This document shows positions 23,900 to 32,655 of a stretch of DNA of 64,000 nucleotides, piece after piece. Origin of the DNA: CAYTBN01 sp964542165 (lineage in GTDB: Bacteria > Myxococcota_A > UBA796 > UBA9615 > CAYRNR01). The stretch is from assembly GCA_964542165.1 (NCBI GenBank), contig CAZITQ010000001.1, positions 1 to 64,000 on the forward strand, given 5' to 3'. Both the position numbers and the translations under genes were made by a program. Numbering within the stretch: position 1 is the stretch's first letter; every line of letters begins with the position of its first letter. The notes beneath the pieces were generated by a model, which saw only the letters and a list, made by a program, of their open reading frames with translations, ran no database searches and was not told the origin of the DNA.

Positions 23900-24943
23900 A
23901 TGCGCGGGCGAGAGAGGTTCCTGGCTGCCTGTCGCCGAGAGCGGGTCGATCGGCCGCCGGTGTGGATCATGCGCCAGGCTGGCCGCTACCTTCCCGAATA
24001 CCTGGCTCTGAGAAGTGACCACCCCTTCACCGAGGTGTGCTCCACCCCCGAGCTGGCCCTCGAGGTAGCGCTGCAACCGCTGCGGCGCTTCCCCCTCGAC
24101 GCCACCATCGTGTTCTCGGACATCCTGGTCATCCCCGACGCCCTGGGGCAGCGGGTGGAGTACCCCGACGGCGGGCCCCAGCTGCGCCCCCCCCTGGGCG
24201 AGATCTTCGATCCCGACGCCCTGGAGGCGGACGACGAGCGGGGAGTGCTCGAACCGGCGTACCGCGCCATCGGGCTCCTGCGCGAGGCCGTGGGTGAAGA
24301 CCAGGCGGTGCTAGGGTTCGCCGGCGCCCCGTTCTCCCTGGCGACCTACATGATTCACGGGGGCAGCAGCCGCAACCACGAAGGGCTCAAGGGGCTGATG
24401 TACCGCGATCCCGCCCGCGGCGACGCCCTGCTCTCGCGGAGCGCGGACACCGGCGCCGACCCCGTGCTGCGGCTGGTGGAGGCCGGCGCCGACGCCGTGC
24501 AGCTCTTCGACACCTGGGCGGGGGTCCTGTCCCCCGACGACTACGCCCGCTTCGCCCTACCTCCGACCCGGCGAGTGCTGGAGCGTCTGGCCGGATCCGG
24601 CGCGGTCCGGATCCTCTACGTCGGAGGCGTCGCCGGCCTCGTGGAGCAGGCGGCGTCCGCCGGGGCCGACGTGCTCAGCGTCGACTGGCGGATCGACCTG
24701 GCCGAGGTCGCCCGCCGAACCGGCGACGGATTGGTCCTCCAGGGCAACCTGGACCCGGTGGAACTCTACGGCCCAGCCGAGCGCATCCGGTCCCGCGTCC
24801 GCGCCATCCACGATGGGCTGGGCCGGCCCACGGGGCACGTGTTCAACCTCGGCCACGGCATCCTGCCGACCACGCCGGTGGACGGCGCCGCGGCCTTCGT
24901 CGACGCGGTCCGCGAGCTGGACTCCACCGCGGCGGCCGGGTAG
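23900..24943 (+). CDS. hemE: Uroporphyrinogen decarboxylase
   Basis: 347 residues with GAGGAGG before the ATG. Converts uroporphyrinogen III to coproporphyrinogen III. Diagnostic motifs: PPVWIMRQAGRYLPEY at 19-34, FSDILVIPDALG, GFAGAPFSLATYMIHGG and the ending FNLGHGILPTTPVD. Normal length. First gene of a haem operon with hemN and the hemH-hemY fusion; hemN starts 7 bases after its stop. Confidence 0.98.
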   Translation: MRGRERFLAACRRERVDRPPVWIMRQAGRYLPEYLALRSDHPFTEVCSTPELALEVALQPLRRFPLDATIVFSDILVIPDALGQRVEYPDGGPQLRPPLGEIFDPDALEADDERGVLEPAYRAIGLLREAVGEDQAVLGFAGAPFSLATYMIHGGSSRNHEGLKGLMYRDPARGDALLSRSADTGADPVLRLVEAGADAVQLFDTWAGVLSPDDYARFALPPTRRVLERLAGSGAVRILYVGGVAGLVEQAASAGADVLSVDWRIDLAEVARRTGDGLVLQGNLDPVELYGPAERIRSRVRAIHDGLGRPTGHVFNLGHGILPTTPVDGAAAFVDAVRELDSTAAAG

Positions 24944-24950
24944 GGCCGCC

Positions 24951-26345
24951 ATGGACCCGCGCCGCATCCCCTGGGAGGTGGTCGAACGCCACGCGACCCG
25001 CGGTCCGCGCTACACCAGCTACCCCACCGCACCGCATTTTCGCGCCGACTTCGACGTCGACGAGATCGAGGAGGCGTGGCGCCAGGACCGGGGCGCCCCC
25101 GGGCTGTCCCTGTACGTCCACATCCCGTTCTGCCGGCGCCGCTGCCTGTACTGCGGTTGCCACACGCAGGTCCTCGGCGAGGCACCCGTCGCACCCCTGG
25201 CGCGGTACGTGGACGACGTGCTGCGGGAGGCCGACCGGGTGGCCGCGCTGCTGCCCGACGGCTCCGGCCCCGCGGCGCAGCTGGCCCTGGGGGGGGGCAC
25301 ACCCACGGTGCTGTCCCCCGCCGAGATCCTCCGCCTGGTCCGGCACCTGGATCGGCTCTGGCCCGCCGCGGAGGGCGCGGAGCGATCGGTGGAGGTCGAT
25401 CCCCGGACCGCCGACGACGAGGTGATCGCCGCCCTGCGCGAGGCGGGCTTCACCCGCGTCAGCCTGGGGATCCAGGAACTGGACGGCGAGGTGCAGCGCA
25501 TCATCGGCCGTGTGCAGCCCCTGGAACTCGTCGCGTCGGTGGTCGAGCAGCTCCGCCGCGGCGACCGCGCCCCCGCGATCAACTTCGATCTGATCCACGG
25601 GCTCCCGGGGCAGACGCCCAAGGGTTTCGCCCGAACCCTGGACCAGGTCGTCGAGCTGAGACCGCAGCGGCTGGCTGTGTTCGGCTACGCCCACGTGCCC
25701 TGGATGCGACCCCACCAGGAGGCGCTGGAGGGGCATCCGATGCCCGACGCCCGCGCTCGGGTCGAGATGCTGGGTGCCGCGTGGGCGGCCTTCACCGCCG
25801 CCGGGTACGTCCCCATCGGCTTCGATCACTTCGCCCTGCCGGACGACGAGCTGTCGGTGGCCCAGGCGAACCGGACCCTGCACCGCAACTTCATGGGCTA
25901 CACCACGCGTCGGGGTCTGGACCTGGTGGGCCTGGGGGAGTCGGCCATCTCCGCGGTCGGTCCCACGTACTGCCAGGACCACAAGGCCACCGACGCCTGG
26001 CGCGCCGCCCTGGACGAGGGGCGGATGCCCTGGGAGCGCGCGCTGGTGCTGAGCCCGGATGACGAGCTGCGACGGGAGGTCATCCTCGACCTGTCGTGCA
26101 ATCTGCGCATCGACGCTCCGGAATTCGAGGCTCGGCACGGCGTGCCGCTGGCCACGCGCTTCGGCGAGGAGCTCCAGCGACTGCAGCCGATGGTCGACGA
26201 CGGCCTGCTGGACGTGGACGACCGGGGTGTTCGGGTGACCGACCGGGGCCGTTTCTTCGTGCGCAACGCCTGCATGGCCTTCGACCGCTACCTGGGTCGA
26301 GAGCCGGGGGGCGGGATCCCCGTGCGTTACTCGCGGACCGTGTGA
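24951..26345 (+). CDS. hemN: Oxygen-independent coproporphyrinogen III dehydrogenase
   Basis: 464 residues from ATG 24951. Radical SAM enzyme that decarboxylates coproporphyrinogen III to protoporphyrinogen IX. Shows RYTSYPTAPHF, the [4Fe-4S] cluster Cys61-x3-Cys65-x2-Cys68 followed by G-Cys70 (the true HemN signature rather than HemW), LALGGGTPT, SLGIQELD, INFDLIHGLPGQT and a HemN C-terminal domain to about 450. No Shine-Dalgarno is obvious, so coupling with hemE is likely. Its stop overlaps the next start (TGATG). Confidence 0.97.
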   Translation: MDPRRIPWEVVERHATRGPRYTSYPTAPHFRADFDVDEIEEAWRQDRGAPGLSLYVHIPFCRRRCLYCGCHTQVLGEAPVAPLARYVDDVLREADRVAALLPDGSGPAAQLALGGGTPTVLSPAEILRLVRHLDRLWPAAEGAERSVEVDPRTADDEVIAALREAGFTRVSLGIQELDGEVQRIIGRVQPLELVASVVEQLRRGDRAPAINFDLIHGLPGQTPKGFARTLDQVVELRPQRLAVFGYAHVPWMRPHQEALEGHPMPDARARVEMLGAAWAAFTAAGYVPIGFDHFALPDDELSVAQANRTLHRNFMGYTTRRGLDLVGLGESAISAVGPTYCQDHKATDAWRAALDEGRMPWERALVLSPDDELRREVILDLSCNLRIDAPEFEARHGVPLATRFGEELQRLQPMVDDGLLDVDDRGVRVTDRGRFFVRNACMAFDRYLGREPGGGIPVRYSRTV

Positions 26346-28738
26346 TGGGGGACCGACCCGACCGCGTTGGCGTGGCCCTGCTGAACATGGGCGGCCCCGC
26401 CGGGCCGGACCAGGTGGAGCCCTTTTTACGGGAGCTGTTCGCCGACCCGGCGATCCTCGGCGTGCCCTGGCCGGTGCGTCCCCTGCTGGCGAGCTGGATC
26501 GCCCGCAAGCGGGCGCCCCATTCCCGGGTCCGGTACGAACGCCACGGGGGGGCGTCCCCCCTGCTGGCCGCCACCGACGCCCAGGCGCAGGCGCTGGAGG
26601 CACGTCTGGAGTGGCCGGTGGCCGTCGCCATGCGCTACGGCCGGCCCACCTCGGGTGAGGCCCTGGACTCCCTGGCCCAGCTGGGCGTGACCCGGGTGGT
26701 CGCCCTGCCGCTGTACCCCCAGTACTCCACCACCACCAGCGCCACCTCCCTGGCCGCCGTACGCGAGGCGGCGGGCGAGCGGGGGATCGAGCTGGCGGAG
26801 GTGGACAGCTACCCCGAGCACCCCGGCCTGCTCGACGCCATCGTCGGTGCGGTAGAGGAGCAACTGCGGGAGGCAGACGACGGAGGTGATCGGGGGCGCA
26901 CGCACCTGATGTTCGCCGCCCACGGCATCCCCCTCGCCCGGGTGCGCGCGGGCGATCCGTACCCCGAGCAGGTCCGCGCCAGCGCCCGCGCGGTGGGTGA
27001 CCGGTTCGACCTGCCCTGGAGCCTGGCCTTCCAGAGCCGGGTGGGTCCGGCGCGCTGGCTGGAGCCGTCGGTCGAGGACGAGGTCGACCGGCTGGTCGAC
27101 GAGGGCGTGGAGACGCTGGTCGTCCAGCCCCTGACCTTCGTCTCCGAGAACCTGGAGACCCTGGACGACCTGGACCGGGAGCTGGCCGGCCACGCTGCCG
27201 AGCAGGGTATCCACCGTTTCCTGCGGGGAGCGGCGCCCGGCGTCGACCCGGCCTTCATCGGTGGCCTGGCGAACCTGGCCCGCGGCCGCGCCGCGGCGGC
27301 GGGGTGGTCGGGGGGCCAGCGGGACGAGAACACGGGGCGCGCGCGTCGGCGTGTGCCCACGGAGGATTCGATGCTGGACGCGATCGTGATCGGCGGCGGC
27401 CTGTCCGGGCTGGCCGCGGGCTCCACGCTGGCCACCCAGGGCCACAGTGTTCGGGTGTTCGAGGCCCAGGAGGAACCCGGCGGCAACATCCGCACCCGGG
27501 ACGTGGACGGCCACCTGATGGAGAGCGGCCCCCACTCGTGGATGGGCAGCGCCGACGCCTGGTGGGCCCGGGGGGCGGCCCTCGGAGGCGGCGACGGGGG
27601 CCAGGAGACCCGGCCGGAGTCGCGGCAGCGCTTCATCTGGCGGGGCGGCTCCCTGCGGCGCCTGCCCTCGGGGCCGGGCTCCGCGGTCACCACCTCGATC
27701 CTCGGCACGGGCGCCAAGCTGCGCCTGCTGGCCGAACCCTTCGTGCGGGGCGGCGCCCGGGAGGACGACACCGTCGACACCTTCTTCCGCCGCCGCTTCG
27801 GCGCCGAGGCGGCCGACTACCTCGCCGGCCCCTTCGTGTCCGGGATCTACGCCGGAGACGCCCGTCAGATCGGAGCCCGAGCCAGCTTCCCCCTGTTGTG
27901 GGGGGCCGAACGCGACCACGGCAGCGTGGTCCGGGGGCTCCTCAAGCACATGAAACGCAAGAAGCGCGAGCGGGAGGCCGCCGGCGACACCCGACCCGTA
28001 CGCCGCGGCCAGTTCTCGCTGGTCGGCGGCATGGGCGCGCTGGCCGACGCCATGGCCGCCCGCCTGGGGGACGACCTGGTCACCTCGACCCCCGCCCGGG
28101 GGCTCACCCGCGTCGACGACGGCTGGGAGCTCGAGACCGACGCCGGCCCCGTGCGCGCCAGGGTAGCCGTCGTGGCCTGTCCCCCCGACGACACTGGCCG
28201 CCTGCTGGCACCCCTGGACGAGAAGCTCTCCCAGGAGCTCCGCCGGATCCCCCTCTCCCCGGCCGCGGTGGTCCACCTGGCGGGTCCCGAACCCTCGCCC
28301 TTCCCCCAGGGCTTCGGCTTCCTGGTGCCCCGTCACCAGGGCATCCGCACCCTGGGCACGGTCTGCATCTCCAACCTCTACCCCGGCCGCGCCCCCGAGG
28401 GCCGCTGGCTGGTGACGTCGTTCATCGGCGGCTCCCTCGACCCGGGCGCCCTGGACCTGGACGACCAGGCCCTGGTGGACCAGGTGGGCAGCGACAACGC
28501 CCGCCTCCTGAACCGCGTCGTCGAACCCGACCTGGCCCGCGTCCTGCGCTACAAGTACGCCATCCCCCAGCTCCTCCCCGACCACCCGGAGAGGGTGACC
28601 CGAATCCGCGATCGGGTCGCCACCGAGCACCCCGGCCTCGTGCTGGCAGGTAACTACCTCACGGGAGTGGGCATGAAGGACGCCGCGGCCACCGGACTGG
28701 AGGCGGCACGGGCAGCCACGGACCTACTGCGCGAGTGA
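26345..28738 (+). CDS. hemH-hemY: Ferrochelatase-protoporphyrinogen oxidase fusion (HemH-HemY)
   Basis: 797 residues in one uninterrupted frame. Residues 5-315 are ferrochelatase: ALLNMGGP, catalytic His193 in AAHGIPLARV with GDPYPEQ, and Glu271 in ENLETLDDLDRE. A ~25-residue Arg/Gly-rich linker follows. From about 343 the sequence is HemY-type protoporphyrinogen oxidase: MLDAIVIGGGLSGLAAGS FAD motif, FEAQEEPGGNIRT, and NYLTGVGMKDAAATG at the end. No stop exists in any frame through the junction. Met343 (27371) is preceded by GGAGG, so a separate HemY could also be made from an internal start. It performs the last two steps to haem; the domain order is opposite to the reaction order. Ends in a hairpin over the stop. 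Confidence 0.88.
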   Translation: MGDRPDRVGVALLNMGGPAGPDQVEPFLRELFADPAILGVPWPVRPLLASWIARKRAPHSRVRYERHGGASPLLAATDAQAQALEARLEWPVAVAMRYGRPTSGEALDSLAQLGVTRVVALPLYPQYSTTTSATSLAAVREAAGERGIELAEVDSYPEHPGLLDAIVGAVEEQLREADDGGDRGRTHLMFAAHGIPLARVRAGDPYPEQVRASARAVGDRFDLPWSLAFQSRVGPARWLEPSVEDEVDRLVDEGVETLVVQPLTFVSENLETLDDLDRELAGHAAEQGIHRFLRGAAPGVDPAFIGGLANLARGRAAAAGWSGGQRDENTGRARRRVPTEDSMLDAIVIGGGLSGLAAGSTLATQGHSVRVFEAQEEPGGNIRTRDVDGHLMESGPHSWMGSADAWWARGAALGGGDGGQETRPESRQRFIWRGGSLRRLPSGPGSAVTTSILGTGAKLRLLAEPFVRGGAREDDTVDTFFRRRFGAEAADYLAGPFVSGIYAGDARQIGARASFPLLWGAERDHGSVVRGLLKHMKRKKREREAAGDTRPVRRGQFSLVGGMGALADAMAARLGDDLVTSTPARGLTRVDDGWELETDAGPVRARVAVVACPPDDTGRLLAPLDEKLSQELRRIPLSPAAVVHLAGPEPSPFPQGFGFLVPRHQGIRTLGTVCISNLYPGRAPEGRWLVTSFIGGSLDPGALDLDDQALVDQVGSDNARLLNRVVEPDLARVLRYKYAIPQLLPDHPERVTRIRDRVATEHPGLVLAGNYLTGVGMKDAAATGLEAARAATDLLRE

Positions 28739-28756
28739 GTTCGAAGACTCGCGCAG
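28727..28756. terminator. Hairpin between convergent haem and lipoprotein genes
   Basis: Perfect 10-bp arms, CTGCGCGAGT (28727-28736) and ACTCGCGCAG (28747-28756), with a 10-base loop. It includes the first base of the hemH-hemY stop codon. No T-tract on either side. Probably serves both converging transcripts. Confidence 0.6.
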
Positions 28757-28775
28757 AGGCGTGGTGGTGAGAGCG

Positions 28776-30554
28776 TCAAGGTGTGCGCGGGTGGCCGAAG
28801 AAGATGTGGATGCCGCCCATACCCTCTGCGGGATTGTCGGCGGACGAGAACAGCAGGTCGTCCCGCTGGTCGCCGTTGACATCGACCACCAACACGCGCT
28901 CGTGGTCGCCGATGGCCTCGCCGGCGAGCGAGCCGTGGAGCCACCCGTCGGCGTCGGCCAGCGAGAGGCTCGGGGGCCAGCTGGTGCGGCCAGCGAACAC
29001 GAAGACGGCGCCGGGGTTCTGCAACCCGTCGATCACGTCGTCGGCGTCGAACGAACGCAGGAAGACCTCGTTCATCCCGTCCCCGTCCACGTCTCCCCGG
29101 TAGGGACCGTCGTGGCCGGTGCGCGGCTGGCCATGCAGGGCCCAACCCCGCATCCGGACCATGTCCTGCAGCGGTTCGAAGTGCACGTCAGCGTCCTGGG
29201 GGAGGATCGTCGCGGGCCACGGGCCGGCGCGGCCGAGGACCAGGTAGGCGTCCGTGGTCTCGTCCGGCTCCGAGCCGGGCGCGGCGAACAGCAGGTCCGC
29301 CAGCCCGTCGCCGTTCACGTCACCTGGGGAGGCGAACAGCTCCGTGTCCTGCCCCTGGGCGCCCAGCACCACGTCGGCGCCGGCTGACGTGAGCGTCGCC
29401 GGCCACTGGGGTCGACCGAAGTAGAGGTGGATCGTCTCGGTCTCCGCGGCGCCGATGCGGAAACGAATCGCGAGGTCGTCCACCGCGTCGCCATCGACAT
29501 CTCCCATCACCTGCAGCGAGAGGATGGTCTCGTCGGGTGCCGCCGTGACCGTGATGTCCGCCACCTGGGGCGCGACGGCGCCGTGGGGCAGGGGACCGGC
29601 CCGACCGAGAAACACGTAGTACACGCGACCCATCAGGTTGCCGTAGGCGTACGCCGCAAACTCCTCCAGGCCATCGCCGGTGATGTCCCCACAGAGGGCG
29701 AGCCCTTGAAGTGCATTGCCCTGCTCTCCGATCAGCCAGCCGGTGGCGTCGTTGGGGACCACGAACTCCCCATCGAGATCGGGGCCCGACGCCACCGCGA
29801 TCTGACCGCGATTGCCGAAGGTCCAGTGCGAGGCAGCCAGGACGTCGTCGATCCCGTCGCCGGTCACGTCGCCGAAGAAGTGGCCGACTCCCAATCCGGA
29901 ATCGCCGGGTTGCTGATCGGAGTCCGTGATCCAGGCGTCGGCCGAGGCGACGGGCATCGAGGGTGTCCAGCCGGTCTCACGCCCCAGGAACAGGTAGCTG
30001 TGGTCCAGCCCGTCCGCGGACTCGTGGTTGGGGTCCACGAGCAGGTCGTCGATCCCGTCGCCGTCCACGTCGCCCACCCAGCGGGAATCCCCCACCTCCA
30101 TCACCTCGGCCTCCCCCACGATGGAGGGGTGGTCGGCGAGGGACTCGCCCTGCACCCAGCCGGTGGTTCGCCCGAAGACCAGGTACAGCTTCCCCGAGCC
30201 GGGGGCGACCTCCGAGTTGTGCCGGGCGCCGATCGCAAGGTCCTGCAGCCCGTCGCCGTTCAGATCTCCGGGCGCGTGGAGGTAGGCCCCCGCCCAGTCC
30301 CCGACAAACTCCCCCCACAGGGAGGCGTCCGCTTCCATCAGGCCTACACCGTCCCACTCGGGCCAGCCGACATGGGTCGCATCGTCGTCGCCGGCGCTGT
30401 CGTCGTCGCCTGCGCTGTCGTCGTCGTCGCCGGCCGTGTCATCGTCCCCCGTAGCGTCGTCGTCGGCCGCGGTGGAGTCGTCGTCGCCCTCGTCGGGACA
30501 ACCGCTCGAGGCGAGCAGCAGGGCGAAGAGCAGGGTGAGACAGGGTTTCGGCAT
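28776..30554 (-). CDS. FG-GAP repeat lipoprotein with Asp-rich tether
   Basis: 592 residues. Signal with Cys19 in LLASSGC, then an acidic tether (about 21-60) of DDDATG/DDDSAG-like units, then FG-GAP (integrin alpha-like) repeats: many copies of 'GDxNGDGxxDLxxG' calcium-loop motifs (DLNGDGLQDLAIG, DVDGDGIDDLLVD, DVTGDGIDDVLAA) spaced 50-70 residues, each followed by YLVFGR/YLFLGR-type strands. These form a calcium-bound beta-propeller on the cell surface; ligand unknown. A -10-like TACACT lies 17 bases upstream of the ATG (30572-30577, minus). Confidence 0.88.
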   Translation of the reverse strand: MPKPCLTLLFALLLASSGCPDEGDDDSTAADDDATGDDDTAGDDDDSAGDDDSAGDDDATHVGWPEWDGVGLMEADASLWGEFVGDWAGAYLHAPGDLNGDGLQDLAIGARHNSEVAPGSGKLYLVFGRTTGWVQGESLADHPSIVGEAEVMEVGDSRWVGDVDGDGIDDLLVDPNHESADGLDHSYLFLGRETGWTPSMPVASADAWITDSDQQPGDSGLGVGHFFGDVTGDGIDDVLAASHWTFGNRGQIAVASGPDLDGEFVVPNDATGWLIGEQGNALQGLALCGDITGDGLEEFAAYAYGNLMGRVYYVFLGRAGPLPHGAVAPQVADITVTAAPDETILSLQVMGDVDGDAVDDLAIRFRIGAAETETIHLYFGRPQWPATLTSAGADVVLGAQGQDTELFASPGDVNGDGLADLLFAAPGSEPDETTDAYLVLGRAGPWPATILPQDADVHFEPLQDMVRMRGWALHGQPRTGHDGPYRGDVDGDGMNEVFLRSFDADDVIDGLQNPGAVFVFAGRTSWPPSLSLADADGWLHGSLAGEAIGDHERVLVVDVNGDQRDDLLFSSADNPAEGMGGIHIFFGHPRTP

Positions 30555-30620
30555 CCAACACCCCCGGAAACAGTGTAGTGCATTCCACCCCGGACTCGCG
30601 TCCGCCCCCCCCCTTCCTCC

Positions 30621-31373
30621 TCAGATTGGCGGGAGCTCGCAAGCCCGGTAGTTCACGGTCCCCCGGAAGGCCCCCTCTCGAGAACCGTTCCAGTTCTCCC
30701 GCAGCGGGATGCTGAACTCCATCCGGACGGTGCGGGGGTCGGGGCGGGACAGGTCGACCCAGCCGCCCGGGGACGCCGTGTAGATCGCGTAGAAGTCCTT
30801 ACAGTCGACGCCCCAGTCGGGGTACGGGTGGCAGTAGCGCTTGGCACTGGACAGCAGGAGGTCGTCTTCCACGTAGAGGGAGTCGGCCGTCGCGGTGAAG
30901 AGGTCCGCGGTGTAGTGGTAGACGTACACGAACGCGCCGTCTTCCACACCCGAACCGACGGAGTGTTCCCCAGCCAGGGGTGATCCGGCCTCGTCGACGG
31001 CGGTGAACATCCTCACGATCGTGGACCCCTCGCTGAAATACGGACCCATGTGCTGGTCCATGACCGCGTAGGCGTCCATGTAGATGTCGTACTGGGCCTG
31101 GCCACTGAAGGCCGCGTCCAGGTCGGCGGTGACCTCGTCGTAGGCCTCCAGAGCCTTCCCGTACGCATCGCACATTCCGGGCTCGTGACTGAGGAGGAAG
31201 TAGTGGAACGTCCGGGACACACCGTCCTCGTCGGTGAAGTCCTGCTGAGCCCACACGGCGCTGCCCACGCCGCCGAAGTCCTCGAGGTCCTCGATCCCCT
31301 CGAAGGTCACGGAGCTGGCGCACCCCACGAACAGCGGAACGACGGGGAAGATCCAGCAGTTGGCACGTCCCAT
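30621..31373 (-). CDS. Putative lipoprotein, unknown family
   Basis: 250 residues from ATG 31373 with GGAGG close by. N-terminal hydrophobic segment ending PLFVGCASS, a lipobox-like site (Cys18). The mature part is a mixed alpha/beta domain with aromatic-rich strands (YVYHYTADLF, KDFYAIYTASPGGW) and a closing region GTVNYRACELPPI; three Cys could pair. No motif recognised. Lies 66 bases upstream of, and on the same strand as, the FG-GAP lipoprotein gene, and divergent from the second FG-GAP gene. Confidence 0.65.
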   Translation of the reverse strand: MGRANCWIFPVVPLFVGCASSVTFEGIEDLEDFGGVGSAVWAQQDFTDEDGVSRTFHYFLLSHEPGMCDAYGKALEAYDEVTADLDAAFSGQAQYDIYMDAYAVMDQHMGPYFSEGSTIVRMFTAVDEAGSPLAGEHSVGSGVEDGAFVYVYHYTADLFTATADSLYVEDDLLLSSAKRYCHPYPDWGVDCKDFYAIYTASPGGWVDLSRPDPRTVRMEFSIPLRENWNGSREGAFRGTVNYRACELPPI

Positions 31374-31505
31374 GATGCCTCCACGGCCGGTGGCCTCGAA
31401 CCGCTGCGACGCCGTCGGGACCCGACCGGGTGGACCGAGGATATCACCCAGCCCGGATCGTCGACCCGGTCTTCCCGAGGGGTCGGAGGGTCGGGATGGG
31501 GGCGG

Positions 31506-31514
31506 TGGTAGACT
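31506..31514 (+). promoter_or_regulatory. Extended -10 element TGGTAGACT
   Basis: Within GGTGGTAGACT, 27 bases before the ATG at 31542. The same 11 bases occur on the minus strand at 57879-57889, upstream of the RCC1-repeat gene. Confidence 0.4.
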
Positions 31515-31541
31515 GGTTCGCCACCGGGGGAAGGCAACGCA

Positions 31542-32651
31542 ATGCTCCGCCATCTCGCTCTGACGGTACCGCTGGTCCTCGGGGCCGGGTGCGAGCCGCA
31601 GGAGCCGCCGATCGGCGGCCTCTACGCCAGCCCGGTCGACTACCCCGTCTCGATCTGCTCGTCGAACGTGGTCCTGGGTGACTGGAACGACGACGGCGTG
31701 CCCGACCTGGCGGTGGCGGCCTCCAACGACGCCGACGGCATCGGGGAGGTCGACATCCTGATCGGCGACGGCTCGGGGGGTTTCGAGTCCGGGGAGGTAT
31801 ACGGCGTCGCCGTGCCCTACTCCATGGCCAGCGGTGACATCGACGGCGACGGATACCTGGACCTGGCGGCCGTGAGTTTCGATGGCCAGGGCCCATTGGG
31901 GATCCAGGTGCTGCTGGGGCGTGGCGACGGCGCCTTCGACGAAGAGAAGGTCCACGGTCGTGACTGGCGGGGCATGGTGGCCATCGATGATGTGAACGGC
32001 GACGGTTACGACGATCTGGCCGCGCCCTGGGCCGATTACCAGGGCGGGGAGGTCGCCGAGGGCATCGAGATCGTCCTGGGACCCGATCGGGTCGAACGCA
32101 TCGAGCTGTCGAACTTCGCCGAACAGCTGGCGCTGGGGGACTTCGACGGCGACGGAAACGCCGACCTGGTGACGAGGGACGGCGTGCAGCTCTACGACGG
32201 CGGCGGTGGTCTCCACGACCCCATCGGCTACGACTCGGACGTCGAACCGGTGCGAATGACGACCGCAGACGTGAACGCCGACGGGGACGTCGACCTGGTG
32301 TTCACCGGTGCCGACAGGTACGTCCACGTGGCCCTCGGGGACGGGACGGGTCAGCTGGGTCCCGTACGCGCCCATACCGTCCTGTACGGGGCACGCCCCG
32401 TCCTGGCCGCGGACCTGAATGGCGACGGCAACCTGGACCTGGCCTCCGGAACCTCGGCGTCCTCTACTCGCATCGCGATTCTGTTCGGCGACGGCACCGG
32501 CGGCTACCCGGCCACCGACGTGGCTCACGTGTCCACCGGCGACCCGCTCGGGATCGCCGCTGGCGACCTGGACGGCGACGGCGACATCGACCTGGTGGGG
32601 ACCAACTCGCAGGGCGAGACCGTCTCCGTGGCGCTCAACACCCGGTACTGA
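31542..32651 (+). CDS. FG-GAP/VCBS repeat lipoprotein
   Basis: 369 residues. Signal peptide ending LVLGAGC (Cys17; the -3 Gly is a relaxed lipobox). The mature protein is a run of about seven FG-GAP/VCBS repeats with DxDGDGxxDL calcium loops (DWNDDGVPDLAVA, DIDGDGYLDLAAV, DFDGDGNADLVT, DLDGDGDIDLVG), enough for one seven-bladed propeller. Lacks the Asp-rich tether of the other FG-GAP gene. The SGNH hydrolase gene begins 4 bases after its stop, so they are likely co-expressed. Confidence 0.88.
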   Translation: MLRHLALTVPLVLGAGCEPQEPPIGGLYASPVDYPVSICSSNVVLGDWNDDGVPDLAVAASNDADGIGEVDILIGDGSGGFESGEVYGVAVPYSMASGDIDGDGYLDLAAVSFDGQGPLGIQVLLGRGDGAFDEEKVHGRDWRGMVAIDDVNGDGYDDLAAPWADYQGGEVAEGIEIVLGPDRVERIELSNFAEQLALGDFDGDGNADLVTRDGVQLYDGGGGLHDPIGYDSDVEPVRMTTADVNADGDVDLVFTGADRYVHVALGDGTGQLGPVRAHTVLYGARPVLAADLNGDGNLDLASGTSASSTRIAILFGDGTGGYPATDVAHVSTGDPLGIAAGDLDGDGDIDLVGTNSQGETVSVALNTRY

Positions 32652-32655
32652 GTCG

